Origin: Ceratothoa steindachneri
Lineage: Eukaryota > Arthropoda > Malacostraca > Isopoda > Cymothoidae
Reading direction: 5' to 3'
Assembly (NCBI GenBank): GCA_963969495.1
Contig: OZ018317.1
Location: 226,778,099 to 226,842,098, forward strand
DNA length: 64,000 nt
The notes below the pieces were generated by a model. That model worked only from the letters and a program-made list of their open reading frames with translations, did not search any database and was not told the DNA's origin. The position numbers and the translations under genes were made by a program. Position 1 is the stretch's first letter; every line of letters begins with the position of its first letter. Below are positions 11,532 to 23,316 of this stretch, one piece after another.

Positions 11532-12042
11532 CCCGCAGTGGAGAGAGGTGTTCGGTTTGGAGAAAATGGAAAAATCGGTGTAAATGAAATACTAATGATG
11601 ATGAAGGAATGCTACAAAAATCATCAGTTGCATCTGAAAGAATACTGAAAATCCTCGAAAAAAGAAATTCATACACACTCTCCTAGACTCAGAGCACGAT
11701 TGATCTAACTTTTGGCGCAAACGTAATGAAGTAGATTTAAGCATTAGGAATTTTTTGTAGTTGAAAGATTGGTTTGCACATACAGTATTTGAACGATATC
11801 CAAAAATAACTAGGGTTGATAACGAGAAGCTGTATTGTCAAAATATTCTAGTGGAGATTTATCAATCAGTTTTCCCCTTTCCCATTGAATTGGGCCTGTC
11901 GTAAAACACCACTCTTTTCCATACACTACTCCTATATTATGTGGGGGACGGGGTGACTTAATCCGGCTAGGAAGTCAAACTTGAGGTGTTGGGTTTCTAA
12001 TCCTTAATAATCAGACAGAGTGCATAATTGGTTGGTGAGATT
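11530..12042 (+). repeat. 0.5-kb flanking direct repeat, right copy
   Basis: Second copy of 3367-3872. It begins at the U5 end of the 3' LTR and shares sequence through GGTTGGTGAGAT. It then runs on into unique sequence (TTTACTTGAATAGG) that the left copy lacks, because there the reversed LTR starts. Confidence 0.8.
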
Positions 12043-13791
12043 TACTTGAATAGGCCGAGAGTATCGTTCAAGCTTTGTTAAAGATCAAACAACAAAAATA
12101 TAATTTTATTTACGAATATTAAAATAAGAATAATAATAGGAAAAAGGGAATTATTTAAATTAAAATAGTCTCTTGATAATTATTATGAGATATTCTCACA
12201 TAGAGTTAATTGATTAATGTTACTAGGCTCAGATAAAAAGGGGGAACTTCACAATACTAATAATGGAGGGGATTTCAGTCTTACTGCTCGGTGACTTTGA
12301 GGAAGGTCCTTCTTGCGATGGGGCGAGTGGGGAACGATCCGATGACCTCATCATTGTTCGAAAACATTCTTGAGAATGTGAAGCATTCAGATTATCGAAA
12401 GGAGTAGCCTAGTAAACGTTGACGTTAACTTAACCATCTAGGCTACTGAATCTGCCTCTTGAATATACTTTTCATCCCTCATAGGATCAATTTACCTCTG
12501 TTTAACAGTTGGAACCATACCGTCTATTCGTCTTTCATTTAAGTTGCCAAATAATAAAGCCAACTAACCCTTGTAAATAGAAAAAATGGCGACTCATAGA
12601 ACCCGGTCATATTAATACCTTCTAATCACCAGTTTTTCTTATTTTATGCTTATGATACAAGACAAAAGCATTTAATGGTTATTTTTCATCAATGATGGTT
12701 TGAATTTTCCCTCATATAATAACAATATTAACTTTCTGAAGTTTTTATTCGACTGCATCTTTCCTGGCTGTAAAGAAAGGACTGAAGTTATGTCCTTTCT
12801 CATATAATCCTGGTTAACTTCCGCCTGCCATTCTTAATCAAAGCTTATCATGGGACAATATTCTCTTTAATTCAAAGGACCCAAAGTTGAATTCTCAGTG
12901 GTCACTAGGTTTACTGTACGGACATCATAGCTAGCAGATTCTAGCCCCAAAAGGAGAGTGAAATAAATGAAAATGATATGTGAAATTTTAAGTTTCCAAT
13001 GTTGACAATGCCAAAAGTTATCAATGCGTATAAAAATGGTTTTACTTTATTTTAGTCAAACTTTGTAAGCTACTTCATCTTGTTCACCGAAGCATGCATC
13101 GCTGTCGTGGTATCGTGAGTGTATATTTTAGCAGCTGTGAATGTAATTACACTCAGGTGGCAAGAGACCGAAAACTGACAGGCTATGCGGAGCTAATGAA
13201 GTGCTATAAAACTCCCCCTAACCCCGGAAACCAAGGGGCAATTAAATCTAGGCGAGTGCGTAATTGCGGGCCGGGGAGTTATTTAAATGCCAGATTTCAT
13301 TCAAGATTATTGAAACATTAAAACCCCCAATAAAGGTCTAATTACAACATAAACAAGATAAATATGCAAATATACACATAGGGATGAATTGAGAAATAAT
13401 GTCAGGCTCAAAAGAAAATAATAACTCAATGACTAAAGAGACAATCAGGAGATAAATGCTTGACGACACGGTCAGAAAGGAAAATAATGAAAAAAAGAGG
13501 ATAATCTTCGGGACGGAGTATAAAATGTGAAAATGCTATAACTTTGTAGACTTGACTCCTGGTGAGGGAAGGTGGGGGTGAAACCAAAGCTCGGATTCTT
13601 ACGGGATGAGATAATCTTGCGGCACGGGCGAAGTAATCTCAATGACGTGATTGGATTACCTCGGGCACGAATGGGGTAATCTTGAATACTGGGCGAATTA
13701 CTATTGAAAGGTGAGGCGAGATATCTTGAACTCGGGCCGAGATGCTCATTGTCGAGGAATAGGTCACCTCCCTAAACAATACGTATATGTA

Positions 13792-13824
<33 letters not shown>

Positions 13825-13828
13825 TGGT
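12043..13828. other. Unassigned region with a weak GATAATCTTG-type internal repeat
   Basis: No gene is recognised. Near 13540-13770 a loose ~30-bp repeat is visible, with words like AGATAATCTTG and GGGGTAATCTTG. A (TA)n tract (13796-13824) precedes the next LTR. A similar word set (TAATCTCGA) recurs at 30370-30420. Confidence 0.4.
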
Positions 13829-14079
13829 TGAGAGGAAAGAGATAAAAGTCAAGAAAATATGTATATATACAGCTACATATACATATATCCTCACAGGGTA
13901 AGTATGCGTCCTTCCCTACGTACAAGTACGTTCATTTCGTAAGAGTAATCCATTGATTATGAGGTATAAGAGTGCGATTTACTACAGGGGCCGATAGCGT
14001 TTAATGAGTTTACCAAGTTGCAGTTCAAGGGTATATTTAGAGTGAAAACCAAAATATAATTTTGATAAGTCACTTGTTA

Positions 14080-14155
<76 letters not shown>

Positions 14156-15140
14156 GGGAAAACAAAGGTAATTTAAATAAAGGACAACTCTGACAGAATA
14201 CAGATTAATTGACAGTATGGATCTTTAATAGCTCGTTAATCAGTTTTTAATGGAGTAGTACAAAAATCACTTAGACGAAAAGAATATTTAGTGGTCGGAA
14301 AGTGGGTTGATTGACGGGAGATACAAGCAGGGGTCGTTTTACCTTAATGGAGTCAACTCTAGAAAGGGGAATCCTTTAGCGAGTCGGCGCGGAGAAATGG
14401 AAAAGGCCAATGGACGTGATGAAGGGGGAGGGGGCATAAGACGAGTTGACGATCCTCATTGAAGACGAACGATGGTACCTCTCCTCCAGACAAGTGCAAC
14501 CTCCAAAAAATCGAGACTCTGACGTGGCTCGGCACGAAGTCTCACAAAGAAAAATGGAGATCCTTGAAGGGAGGTTCCAGATGAGACGAGGCTTGCTCTG
14601 AACAGAGTAAGGCTTCAAAAAAGAGATGGATCTGCCTGGTGAGATCCAACCTCGATGGTATAAGCGAATACCAGGGAGTTTGGAAAACAGGCACACGATC
14701 TGAACTAAGGGCGACAGTTTCTCAAACTCAATTTGGAGATATTCGAAAGCCTAGGGTATTTATATGACGGCCATCGTTTTGGTTTCTCCTCGTTGGCAGA
14801 CTCAGACGCCTGGTTGAACACTTCTGTCGGTCAAAGGGATTAGTGTTTGTCGCCTGACCCATGTCTTAATGGCTTTTACGATGTGGGCGAGAAACATTTG
14901 GCTAGCAACCTCCAGACTACGGAGATTAGCGTTTTCTCGGTGGGATAAAAGCTTTTAGCATGCCCAACTTAATTCCCTGCGCATGTGAGGAAGCTGACGG
15001 GTATTCAAATTCTTTTTTCTTTTTTTTATTTGTGTTCCGAGGTTAATCCACGTGGAGTTATACTTAGAAGACAAAAAATGGGCAGGAATTGATGGAACAA
15101 ATTAAGGGGATATTCTTCTTTGGCTTCCCTTTCCATTACA
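13829..15140 (-). repeat. 3' LTR of family-2 retrotransposon (minus strand)
   Basis: In minus orientation the LTR begins TGTAATGGAAAGGG at 15140 and ends near 13829 (…CTTTTATCTC). A second copy lies at 29036-30351. A polypurine tract precedes it on the minus strand, and an ATATAAATAC TATA box lies near 14757-14766. A long (TA)n tract (14083-14153) has expanded inside it. Its sequence differs from the family-1 LTR although the pol regions are alike. Confidence 0.75.
14083..14153 (+). repeat. (TA)n microsatellite inside the LTR
   Basis: About 35 TA units with one TG interruption. The other copy of this LTR has only a short ATATGTATAT at the same place (29280-29290), so the tract grew after the copies separated. 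Confidence 0.9.
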
Positions 15141-15157
15141 TGCCCCCCTTCCTTCAC
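15141..15157 (-). promoter_or_regulatory. Polypurine tract of the minus-strand element
   Basis: On the minus strand GTGAAGGAAGGGGGG lies immediately before the LTR start. It supports the minus orientation of this element and the role of 13829-15140 as its 3' LTR. Confidence 0.7.
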
Positions 15158-15590
15158 ATTGCGTTATTCCTGACACGAAGGGGAAGAAAAATGGGCATAT
15201 CGACCAAAACTCATTGGTATTATTAAAATTTCAGCCGACACTGCGGCTGCGAAGGTAAAGGATTTGCTTTATTTTATCCCAGACGACGGATCAAATTTAC
15301 TTATACATTTAGGTTAGTGGGTAATTAATTACATAATTAGAATATATATAGTTTCATGTAAAAGCAATACCACAATTTAGAATATAGAATCAATCAAGCG
15401 GAGAGACAATCCAGGAAATGATAAAAAAAACTAATAATGACAACACGTATATAAAAGCAATACACTAAAATACGGGCGTACGCAAACACGCACAATTTTT
15501 TTTTCACATGTGCGAGCAACGAGTTCTGTCTTGAGAGAGGAGGGTCGTCAACTAGAATCCTACTAAGACTTTATGCTACACAGTTTTCAC
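15158..15590. other. 3' untranslated part of the family-2 element
   Basis: No coding signal. It lies between the RNase H end and the polypurine tract of the minus-strand retrotransposon. Confidence 0.4.
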
Positions 15591-15596
15591 TAGCTT

Positions 15597-16250
15597 TTAA
15601 ATACACTTTCGGGATTGATATTCCACCAATAGCAGACTCCAGCGCATAAACCTTCCGTTTTGGCTTTTACAATTTCTTAAGTACACCAGAGGACGGTGTT
15701 CTGTTTCGATCACGAACTCCTGACCTATCAGATACATTCTAAACTTTTGGACACCAAAAACTATTGCCAAAGCCTCAAGTTCTATTACTGCATAGTTTCT
15801 CTCGCACGTTACCAGCTTCCAGCTTGCATAAACGATAAGATAGCTATTCCCATCTTCTTCGTACTGCAGCAACACGCAACCGAAGCCATCGTGCTGGCAG
15901 CCGTACGGATTCCAAACAATTTATTCGGGTTCGGGAGCCGCAATATGGGGGCAGATATTGACCTATCCTTTATCTACTGGACGTGGGAAATTTCCTTGGG
16001 GCTCCAAACGAGGGAATCTGGGTAGTTTTTCTTAATGAGAGCATCCAGGTGGGACGCTAAGGCGCGAAGTTGAGGACGAAGCGCAGGTAGAAGGAGATTG
16101 AACCCAAGGAGGAACGTAACTGCTTCTTAGTACGGGGAAGGGGCATATCTAAAATGGCCCTGACCTTTTCTTGCTGGGGTGTTATTTGATTTTCCCCATG
16201 TGAAATCCAAGGTACTTGATAGTGTCGTAAGCAAAATGACACTTGGAAGG
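15597..16250 (-). pseudogene. RNase H and RT connection, family-2 retrotransposon
   Basis: From high to low coordinates the minus strand reads KVRAILDMPLPRTKKQLRS and SFYLRF (RT-RNase H connection, 16242-16057), then LLQYEEDGNSYLIVYAS, CERNYAVIELEALAIVF, MYLIGQEFVIETEHRPLVYL and RWSLLLVEYQ (15875-15597). The order and motifs match gypsy-type RNase H and the plus-strand copy at 9.1-9.7 kb. Frame breaks between the two blocks show decay. The Asp of the usual TDHRPL motif is Glu here. Confidence 0.85.
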
Positions 16251-16316
16251 ACCCATGGTCAGACCATGCTCCTGGAGCCTATTACAGAGGGAACGAAGGG
16301 AGATTAGATTTTCATC

Positions 16317-16895
16317 TTATGTGCGTGTAGCTATGTACACATTATGAAAATAGAATGACATATTGTTCAGACCATCTAAGATGCGGCGCATTATTCTGTT
16401 GTAATTACTGCAAGCAGTGACTAAACCGAATGGGTGACGTTTAAATTGCATAAGCCCTTTTTCTATAGGGAAGGCCTTGTATTTCCGAAGACTATCCTTG
16501 AGGGGAATTTGATAGTACACCTTGCATAAATCTATCTCTGAAATAAATTTTACTTTTTCAAAGAAATGTAGGCTCTGGTCTATCAACGGGATCGGTTCGG
16601 CATCGAAAGCCGTCACGGCGTTAAGTTTTCGAAAGTCCACAAACATTCGAAAGGACTGATCTAGCTTCCGAACCATAACAATAAGGGGAACAGTAATCTG
16701 ACGAGGAGGGTTCGATTATTTCCAGTTTTAGTAAATTTTAGACCTCCGCATTGAAAGCTGATCGCAAATAAAATGGCAAAGCGGTAGGGCTTGGATCGAA
16801 TCGGCTCTTGTGTGGTCAATACTATGTCATGCTCGAATTGGTTCGAGCAACCAGGTTTCTCGCAAATAACGTCCGGGTAAGCCTTTAACAACCGG
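16317..16895 (-). pseudogene. Reverse transcriptase, family-2 gypsy-type retrotransposon
   Basis: The minus strand carries VDFRKLNAVTAFDAEPIPL, FISEIDLCKVYYQIPL (catalytic Asp kept), GLMQFKRHPFGLVTACSNY and the active-site box as FYFHNVYIAT. The box has lost the first Asp (His) and has Asn in the second place, as does the plus-strand copy (YFDN). The RT N-terminus is in another frame up to 16895 (TTQEPIRSKPYRF). Clearly related to the RT at 8.4-9.1 kb, and dead. Confidence 0.85.
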
Positions 16896-17049
16896 GATAA
16901 CTGGGCTTGCGGGGTCCAGGTGGGGATTTAGATCGATCTCCTGGGGGGAGTCTTTATACGATCCGGGAAGCAACGCGAGTGGGTAGTCATTGTCAGATTC
17001 TACGAAAACTGTCTGGAATAGGTTAAGAGGTTCAGGGGGATAAGAGGCT

Positions 17050-17850
17050 TCCATCACAGCTTCTTTGTCGAGAGCAACAATATTGTTGATGCAGGCGTAG
17101 CCTTAGTAACGTCTAAGCATGTTGACGTGAAACAATTTGTTACCGGAGGGCGTTTGGATGAGGTAGTCCACGGAGCCACGGGCTTCGAGGACTGAAAAAG
17201 AACCTTTCCATTGGGAAAGAAGCTTAATTGTCTCGGTGGGCAGGAGAAGCAGGCCCTCGTCACCGGGCTTGAACCGTCATTCTTTCGACTTAATGTCAAA
17301 ATAAGTCCTGTAATTTTCCAGGTTCAAGTCCGCATTTTTGTATGCAATGCTCGCACATTCCTGCAAACGGTTTCGAAAGTCCAATACGTATGTGTATGAG
17401 GACTTGACCTCCTTTTCTAGCCTGTGGTTGGAAAACAATTCATTGAGAATGCTCATCGGGCTGCGAACATTTCAACCGTAAAGGAGTTTGAAAGGAGCGA
17501 ACCTCAGGGTTTGGTGGGAAATTTCCTGCAGGCGAAAAGGGCAACCAGCAGGTATCGATACCATTCCCGAGGCTGGGTATGGCACAATTTCTTAAGTACG
17601 GCCTTCAAAGTTGCATTTAATTTCTCACAGATGCCGTTTGCGGCGGGGTGAACGGGATTGTGAAAAGGGACTTGACTAATAAGAGTTTTCCCCCATACTC
17701 CATAAGATCCGAGGTAAATTGTCTATCCCCATCTCATAAGATCTCCTTAGGGATGCCAAAGCGGGAGAAAATGGTGATCAGGGCCTCCACGCAAGTCACG
17801 CTGTCAATCTGCTTAAACTTAGAACTCCAACGTTCATTTTGAGTCACACT
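17050..17850 (-). pseudogene. Integrase core and C-terminus, upstream of RT, family 2
   Basis: Reading down from 17850 the minus strand gives KQIDSVTCVEALITIFSRF, GIPKEIL then a stop, DGDRQFTSDLMEYGGKTL, FHNPVHPAANGICEKLNA (position of the catalytic Glu), and a C-terminal domain with LLSQWKGSFSVLEARGSVDY and FHVNMLRRY. This is the core and GPY/F-like tail of an integrase. It again precedes the RT in transcription direction. The zinc-binding N-terminus is missing: similarity stops at ~17850, where unrelated sequence and then a piggyBac pseudogene begin. Confidence 0.8.
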
Positions 17851-18278
17851 AACCACAACCCCGGGAGAATTTCACCTGTTTTTGGAAAATCAAAAAAGGA
17901 TAATATTTTTCAATTAAGGTTTTATTACAAAGTATACAGTGAAAAAGTAACTCTTTAGCTTTGAAATGCTGCCTAGTATCCTTAATTTGTACTTTATCTT
18001 AATACTGTTACTGATTTTATGGTGAGACTAAATTTTAAGATGTGCTTAAAAAAAAATTTCGCCTAAAAAATTACTCCAGCTGGTCCTGAGGTAATTGAAC
18101 ACTCGCTGAGTCAGGTACAGCCCCCTACTACCACTGAGATCTATATGGAAGACACGGGAAAATGGCTATACTTTTTGTTGAATTTTTCGTTTTCATTTGT
18201 TTTTCATCCTTTTTCTAAAGCTGATAGTCATTTATTTTAACACAAAATGAAGACACACAATGAAAAATAACTTACCTT
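17851..18278. other. Junction between truncated integrase and piggyBac remnant
   Basis: No gene. The sequence beyond the integrase break (ACTAACCACAACCCCGGG) does not look like the missing integrase N-terminus. I found no TTAA target or piggyBac terminal repeat at the junction, so the cause of the break is open. Confidence 0.35.
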
Positions 18279-20137
18279 TTACAGGCAGTCACTGCAGGTG
18301 GGGTACAGATGCCTAGGGCACTTTGGTTTGGCACACCTGTTGTAGCGGTGCCGGGTCTTCCTGTCTGACTTGCTAGGGCAGTCAGAACAGCGTACCAGGG
18401 GTGACTTGCTATCATCAAATGACTTCCCTAGCGACCCGGCAGCGCTGCCCAGTGATGGAAGGGCACACACTGTTGTTATCAAGGTATGAAGTTGGCTGGA
18501 CAGTACTGGCGATGACAGGCCTGACTGAGCACAGTCAGTGATGAGTGCCCTGCCCACATTCATCATGAATGCCCTCCTCTTCGGTATGCTAATGCCCTTC
18601 CTTGCACGGTTCTCACAGCTGATGATGAAGGCATTGATGCTCGCTGAATTGAGGATGCCATACCACACACAGAGGGGCCAAAGTCGTGTCTTACTAAAGC
18701 ATGAACTCGTTTCACACATTTGGTCGAATGTGTCGACTCCTCCTTTTGTGGCATTGTAAAATTCTATGATATCTGGCTTGCCACTTGGTGCAATTGTAGG
18801 CTGTGTATGCTGAGATGACATAAGCAGCACCATTTTCTTCTTTGTGCGGGATGTCTTTGCCACGTAAGACACAAGCGTCATCTCTTTGGTGAAGAGGAAG
18901 GCACTCGAATCGTACAGTAGTGTTTCCTTTGCCTTCATCTCCTGTGGAATTTCAGCCTTGTTGGCTCGAACTGTGCCAACAAGGGTCATGCCACAGTTGT
19001 TCAGGAGGTTGGAGATGAGAGGCACTGATGTGAACCAGTTGTCCGTGGTCATATTTCTGTTTGTTCCGTGGTATGGCCTGGTGAGTTCCTTGGTGAAGTA
19101 ATGCCTGAGTTTCACCCCATCCCGTAGCCTTGGCCCCTGCTTGCCAAGGTAGGGTATGGCACCAAGCATGTACTTGGTCTTAAAATTGCAGATCAGCACA
19201 AGATTGATGCCATATTTGGCAGGTTAGTTAGGGATATACATCTAAAAGGGTCAATTCCCTCTAAACCCCAACAGTTGTTTGTCCACTGTGAGGTTTTCGT
19301 GTGGGACATAGAGCCGGCCACAGTTCTTGAAAAACTTGTCCCGCACCTTACTCAAATGGGCAAATTTATCCTGTTTCTGCCTCTTGTTACGGGTTTCGGG
19401 GTTGTCAAACCTCAAGCAGAATAGGAGAAACTCAAACCTCCCCTTGGACATTGCTGCCCGATACAGGGAGAAACCACTTACAGTGCTTCACATCTCAACA
19501 AGGGAGAGATGGTTATCCCTCTGCTGCCTGCCACTATGAGCACTCCCAGGAGTGCTAATATCTCCTTAGGCTTTATAACACCGTATGTGACGATTTCCTG
19601 AACAATGGAACCAGTAATAAAGAGCTTGATTGCCTCTTCAGGTGCGATTATATCCCTTGCCTTCTGAGTTTGCCCTGGAGTGTGTCTTGCTAAGATGTTA
19701 CTTGACAACCTCCTTGTTGTTACAACGTGCTGGGGCTGACAGCTCCACCTGAAATTACTTCGGGTGGAGATGGATGTTTTGTTGAAGTCCACAACAGGTG
19801 GAGCATCAGCTCCCAGGTGGCGTTTTCCTCTCCGTCCACCACTAGCAGGGGCAGTAGCAGAGGTACTAGCAGAAGACCAGCAGAGGTACTGGCAGGATGA
19901 GGACTTTTTCTTGGTGTGGACTTGAAAATCTTCCTTTTTCTTTTCTTTGGAGGAGCATCATCCCCCTCAAACTCATCACTACTTCCTGGTTCAATCACGG
20001 GCACATACTCTTCGTCATCGTCACTATCGTATAGTTCGTCTATTTCTAGGTTGTCACTGAATTCACTTTCATTATCAATCTGTAACTCAACATCATCAAC
20101 ACATTCACTATCACTACTATCTTTCAATGATAAGCCT
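18279..20137 (-). pseudogene. piggyBac-type transposase pseudogene
   Basis: Read on the minus strand, an acidic N-terminus with a basic nuclear-localisation-like PPKKRKRK (20127-19720) is followed by AIKLFITGSIVQEIVTYGV and EILALLGVLIVAG. Then come RFEFLLFCLRFDNPETRNKR and LTVDKQLLGFRGN (first catalytic Asp), RNMTTDNWFTSVPL (second Asp), GGVDTFDQM (third Asp) and a C-terminal cysteine-rich domain (CSDCPSK…CAKPKCPRH…CSDC). This is the full domain order of DDE_Tnp_1_7 piggyBac transposases, which cut and paste at TTAA. Frame breaks near 19240, 19460 and 19750 inactivate it. The right end is interrupted by a solo LTR at 20138. Confidence 0.85.
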
Positions 20138-21500
20138 TGCCGTAGAATAGGTTCCCGACGATATACTATATATAACTATTCGTTGATGGGATTATTCTAT
20201 ATTTCGAGTGCGTGGTAATCAGATTACGAGAATGGTTCAAAAGAGGGGGAGGCTGGAGAGGGCTTATTTATCTTCAATATACTTAGGAAGTGGAAAGGAG
20301 CCCAAGGATAAATAATATGTCTAACATTAATAAAATAGAGTTTTATTAATTAATCTATCAAAACAACCCACGGAAAATGTTTACATAACCGGAGATTAAA
20401 ATAAGAGAAACACAGGAACTAAAAAAGGTCATGGGAATATTTAACTCAGCTGATGATTAAGATTTGGAGGGATTTAAAACGGCAAAACAAACAAAAAGGG
20501 GGAATGGTTTGCTATAATCGTTTAAAGCACAGAGTTGCGTTGACAAAAGGTTAAATGGTTAAATGTAATGCGAAGCTTACGTAATTACAAGGTTGTCGTG
20601 CAGAGAAAGGTGATGGGAAGGAATCTTCGGTCCAACTGGCGATTCTTTTCCAGGAGAAGGGGTCCCTTGGGGGGTTGTCCTTAACGAGGGGGAAGGACTG
20701 TCTTTGAGGAGTGAGAGCGAAGTGGGGCTTGGAAGTACGAGCGATCCTTGAGATAGGATATCGCAGAGGTTCTAGATGAACAATGTGATATTGGGGTAAC
20801 CAAGCGTTCTCTTGAAGAACGTAAAAAAGGGGGGGAATTAAATTATCCTGACGTGATGTCTTGGGAACGAGAACCATTTCTTGACGAACGGGCTTGAAAA
20901 ACAATGGCTGTTCTAATGTTGTTATCTTTCTGAACAATAGGGGAAGAGGGTGAGAACCGTTTCTTATCGAACGGGCTCGAAGAACAATGGCTGTTCCAAA
21001 GTTGTTCTCTTTTTGAACAACAGGGGGAAGGGACCCTGTTGGCTTGGCGTCTCGAGGGGCACGAACCTTGACACTTAAGGGATATTGTCCTCTTCTGGAC
21101 AATAAGGGGTTTCTTGGGATAGAGTTCCTAGGTGCACAAGGGAGACTGGATCGGCGTGATGCCTCGCGAAGATAATCGGGATCTGGTTCAAATGCGAAAT
21201 GCTATCGCATAAATAACCAGAGCAGCCCCTTGGCGTAGGAGACAATGGAGGGGGGGGGAGGACTTCGATGGAATGTCCCAGTGGTGCTTGGGAAAATATC
21301 TTATCTGCTCATAACACTAATTCTATCTGGCGAGATCAACGCATGAAGGCGAACGGGGGATTGAACCTCCTTGATTAAACTTGGGGATGGGGGGGCGATA
21401 ACGCGCCTTCTACTTCCTCTTGCAGCATACACATGGGGAAGCATGTGTTTCGAAATGTGATAGGGGCTGAAGCATGGCGGCCTCAGACCGTTCTATCACA
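20138..21500 (-). repeat. Solo LTR of family 1, inserted at the piggyBac 5' end
   Basis: A reversed, full-length family-1 LTR (1.36 kb): on the minus strand it starts TGTGATAGAACGG at 21500 and ends CTACGGCA at 20138. AGCCT precedes it and GGCCT follows, a 5-bp target duplication with one mismatch. No polypurine tract or primer-binding site flanks it, so it is best read as a solo LTR left by LTR-LTR recombination. Confidence 0.75.
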
Positions 21501-21983
21501 GGCCTGATCTGTTTATTATGTCCGAAAGTCCATCTTTACTGAGCCACTTGCCTCGACCAGCCATATTTTTGTTATTCCTGAAATAAATAACTTAGTACCT
21601 GAAAAGAAACACACGTAAGATTTCTCAAAATAGTACGGTAACCACAACGTAGGGAGTATATTACCCTGGTAAAAATTCTCACAGTCACCATAACGTCGGG
21701 TGAATTTCTCTCCAAATCACAAACTTCTTCCCGTGATGGAAAATTCCAAACCCCGAGTGAGAGCGCACACGCACCCTTCAAGACGTCACACAAAGCACTG
21801 AAGGTAATGAAGGGCGAAGCGTGCTCCCGCGCTTCCATGGTTATGAATCACGTGACCACACCATGCGCTCGGGTAAAAATCTTCCCACGATGTGGTTCCA
21901 GGGTTAAGGGGTATAGCGTCTGGAAATCTGGTCGCAAAATCCACGAGCATAACGGAATTGAGAACTTTTGGGATAGTTCGTCC
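21501..21983. other. Unassigned spacer
   Basis: No gene is recognised. A short repeated word set (CTCACAGTCACCATAACGT and ACGGTAACCACAACGTA) suggests a local duplication around 21625-21705. Confidence 0.35.
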
Positions 21984-22990
21984 TTACATGCCCGGAAAAA
22001 AACAGATGATGGATCGTCTGGGGTAGTCCGAAGCAAGGGAATAAAAGACGGGTGGCGAATTTGGGAGCGTTCTTCGGGTGAAATTTAGGGAAGTGGCCTT
22101 TACTCTTGGGGGAGGGAGGATGACTCTTCTAGGGATCTTTGGGTAGAGATTATGACTGAACACGTGAAAATCCGCTTCTTTGATGCATTCTTGGAATGAA
22201 GCAACTCTTCGATCCTTCACGAATGCACGGATTTCAGAGGGCAGGGTAGCCATCTATTGATCCCGCAAAATGAAGTCGAAACGAGACTCATAGTCGCCGT
22301 TTACATGGGCGGAGTCCAACCAAAACTGCGACTTCTTCTGAGGGTGAATCTGAACTGGCGGTAAGTCTGGCCAGGTAGCAACCTTGCCTGGCGAAACTTT
22401 GCCCTGTAGAAGTCCCGATTCATGTTCATCGCAGCCAAGAGTTCGGAATTAACGGCCGAATAGTCGAGGGTAGCCTCGGCGGATAGCGAAATGAAAATAT
22501 CTCGCAGCTGAGTATTAAGGAGAGGCAAAAGTCGGGCGATTCCATCAGTTTGAATATCCCAGTGATTTACCTCGAAAATCTTTCCGCAATGAATGAGGTA
22601 AGCACTGAAATCCTCACCGTCCTTAAATGCTGGGAGCTTTAAAGCGGGGATCTGGGGGGCTTCATTCCTGGAACTAACTGAGAGGGTTTTTAAGTTATTC
22701 CTATTTAACTCCCTTTCATGGTGGCTCAACCTTTCTCTTTCTTCAGCTTCTCTTCTTCTCTCCTCAGCTTCTCTTATTTCTTTCTTCTCTGCTCTCTCGT
22801 TTCTCTCTTCATCTTGAATATAAGCGACTAGCTCTTTACCGGAGAGACCAAGAATCTTACCCTGTTGCCTAAATCTCTCGAGGAACGTTATCTTATTTCC
22901 TTCCGCGAGCCTTAGCCACTCGACGTGTTCAAGAATCTTGCGGCAAAGGAAATGGGGCTCTCGCAACAGTTCACAAAAATTCTAAATGAA
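21984..22990 (-). pseudogene. Gag of a third family-1/2-like retrotransposon copy
   Basis: The minus strand encodes a charged N-terminus with a strong Glu/Arg coiled-coil (EERNERAEKKEIREAEERR), then a gag domain: DGEDFSAYLIHCGKIFEVN, ARLLPLLNTQLRDIFISL, NRDFYRAKFRQARLLPGQT, and after a frame change IRAFVKDRRVASFQECIKEA. It is clearly homologous to the gag at 5.5-6.6 kb. The zinc knuckle is not readable, only ICFFPGM at its place. The frame continues upstream of a TAG near 22985. Pol does not follow; a spacer and a solo LTR come next, so this is a deletion remnant. Confidence 0.8.
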
Positions 22991-23298
22991 ATCCTACCCT
23001 TGTGATCACACGCATGGACAAAAGTAATAAATTATAATAAATATACTAATTCCTATATGAGTACCTGATATAGGACCTCTTAATCCGACACAGGGATTAC
23101 AAGGAGGGGCGTTTGACAGATTTTCTCCCAAAATACACACAAAAAAATGGCTTGTTACTAAATATAACCTCACGGGCACCACAAAAGAAAAAAATAGAAA
23201 AAAAAATTTCCTCTCTTTAAACAAACTTGACCCAACTTCGTAAATTTTGTATTAATTCAATTGAGGGACTTAAAAAAGAAAGGGGTCCTCAATTAACC

Positions 23299-23316
23299 CA
23301 ACCACACCTGACACCA
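23299..23316 (-). promoter_or_regulatory. Primer-binding site of the gag remnant
   Basis: TGGTGTCAGGTGTGG on the minus strand, some 300 bp upstream of the gag, is the same tRNA-Leu-like PBS as at 5053. No recognised LTR end abuts it; the sequence upstream (GATATATCTAATAAATC) is unlike either LTR family. Confidence 0.6.

Noticed and set aside
13094..13321. 75-residue small open frame with several cysteines
   Set aside because: There is no signal peptide, no cysteine pattern I recognise and no conserved context.
20138..23316. Reading the solo LTR and the gag as one intact element with adjoining LTR
   Set aside because: No polypurine tract precedes the LTR, a near-target duplication flanks the LTR alone, and an unrelated spacer lies between them.
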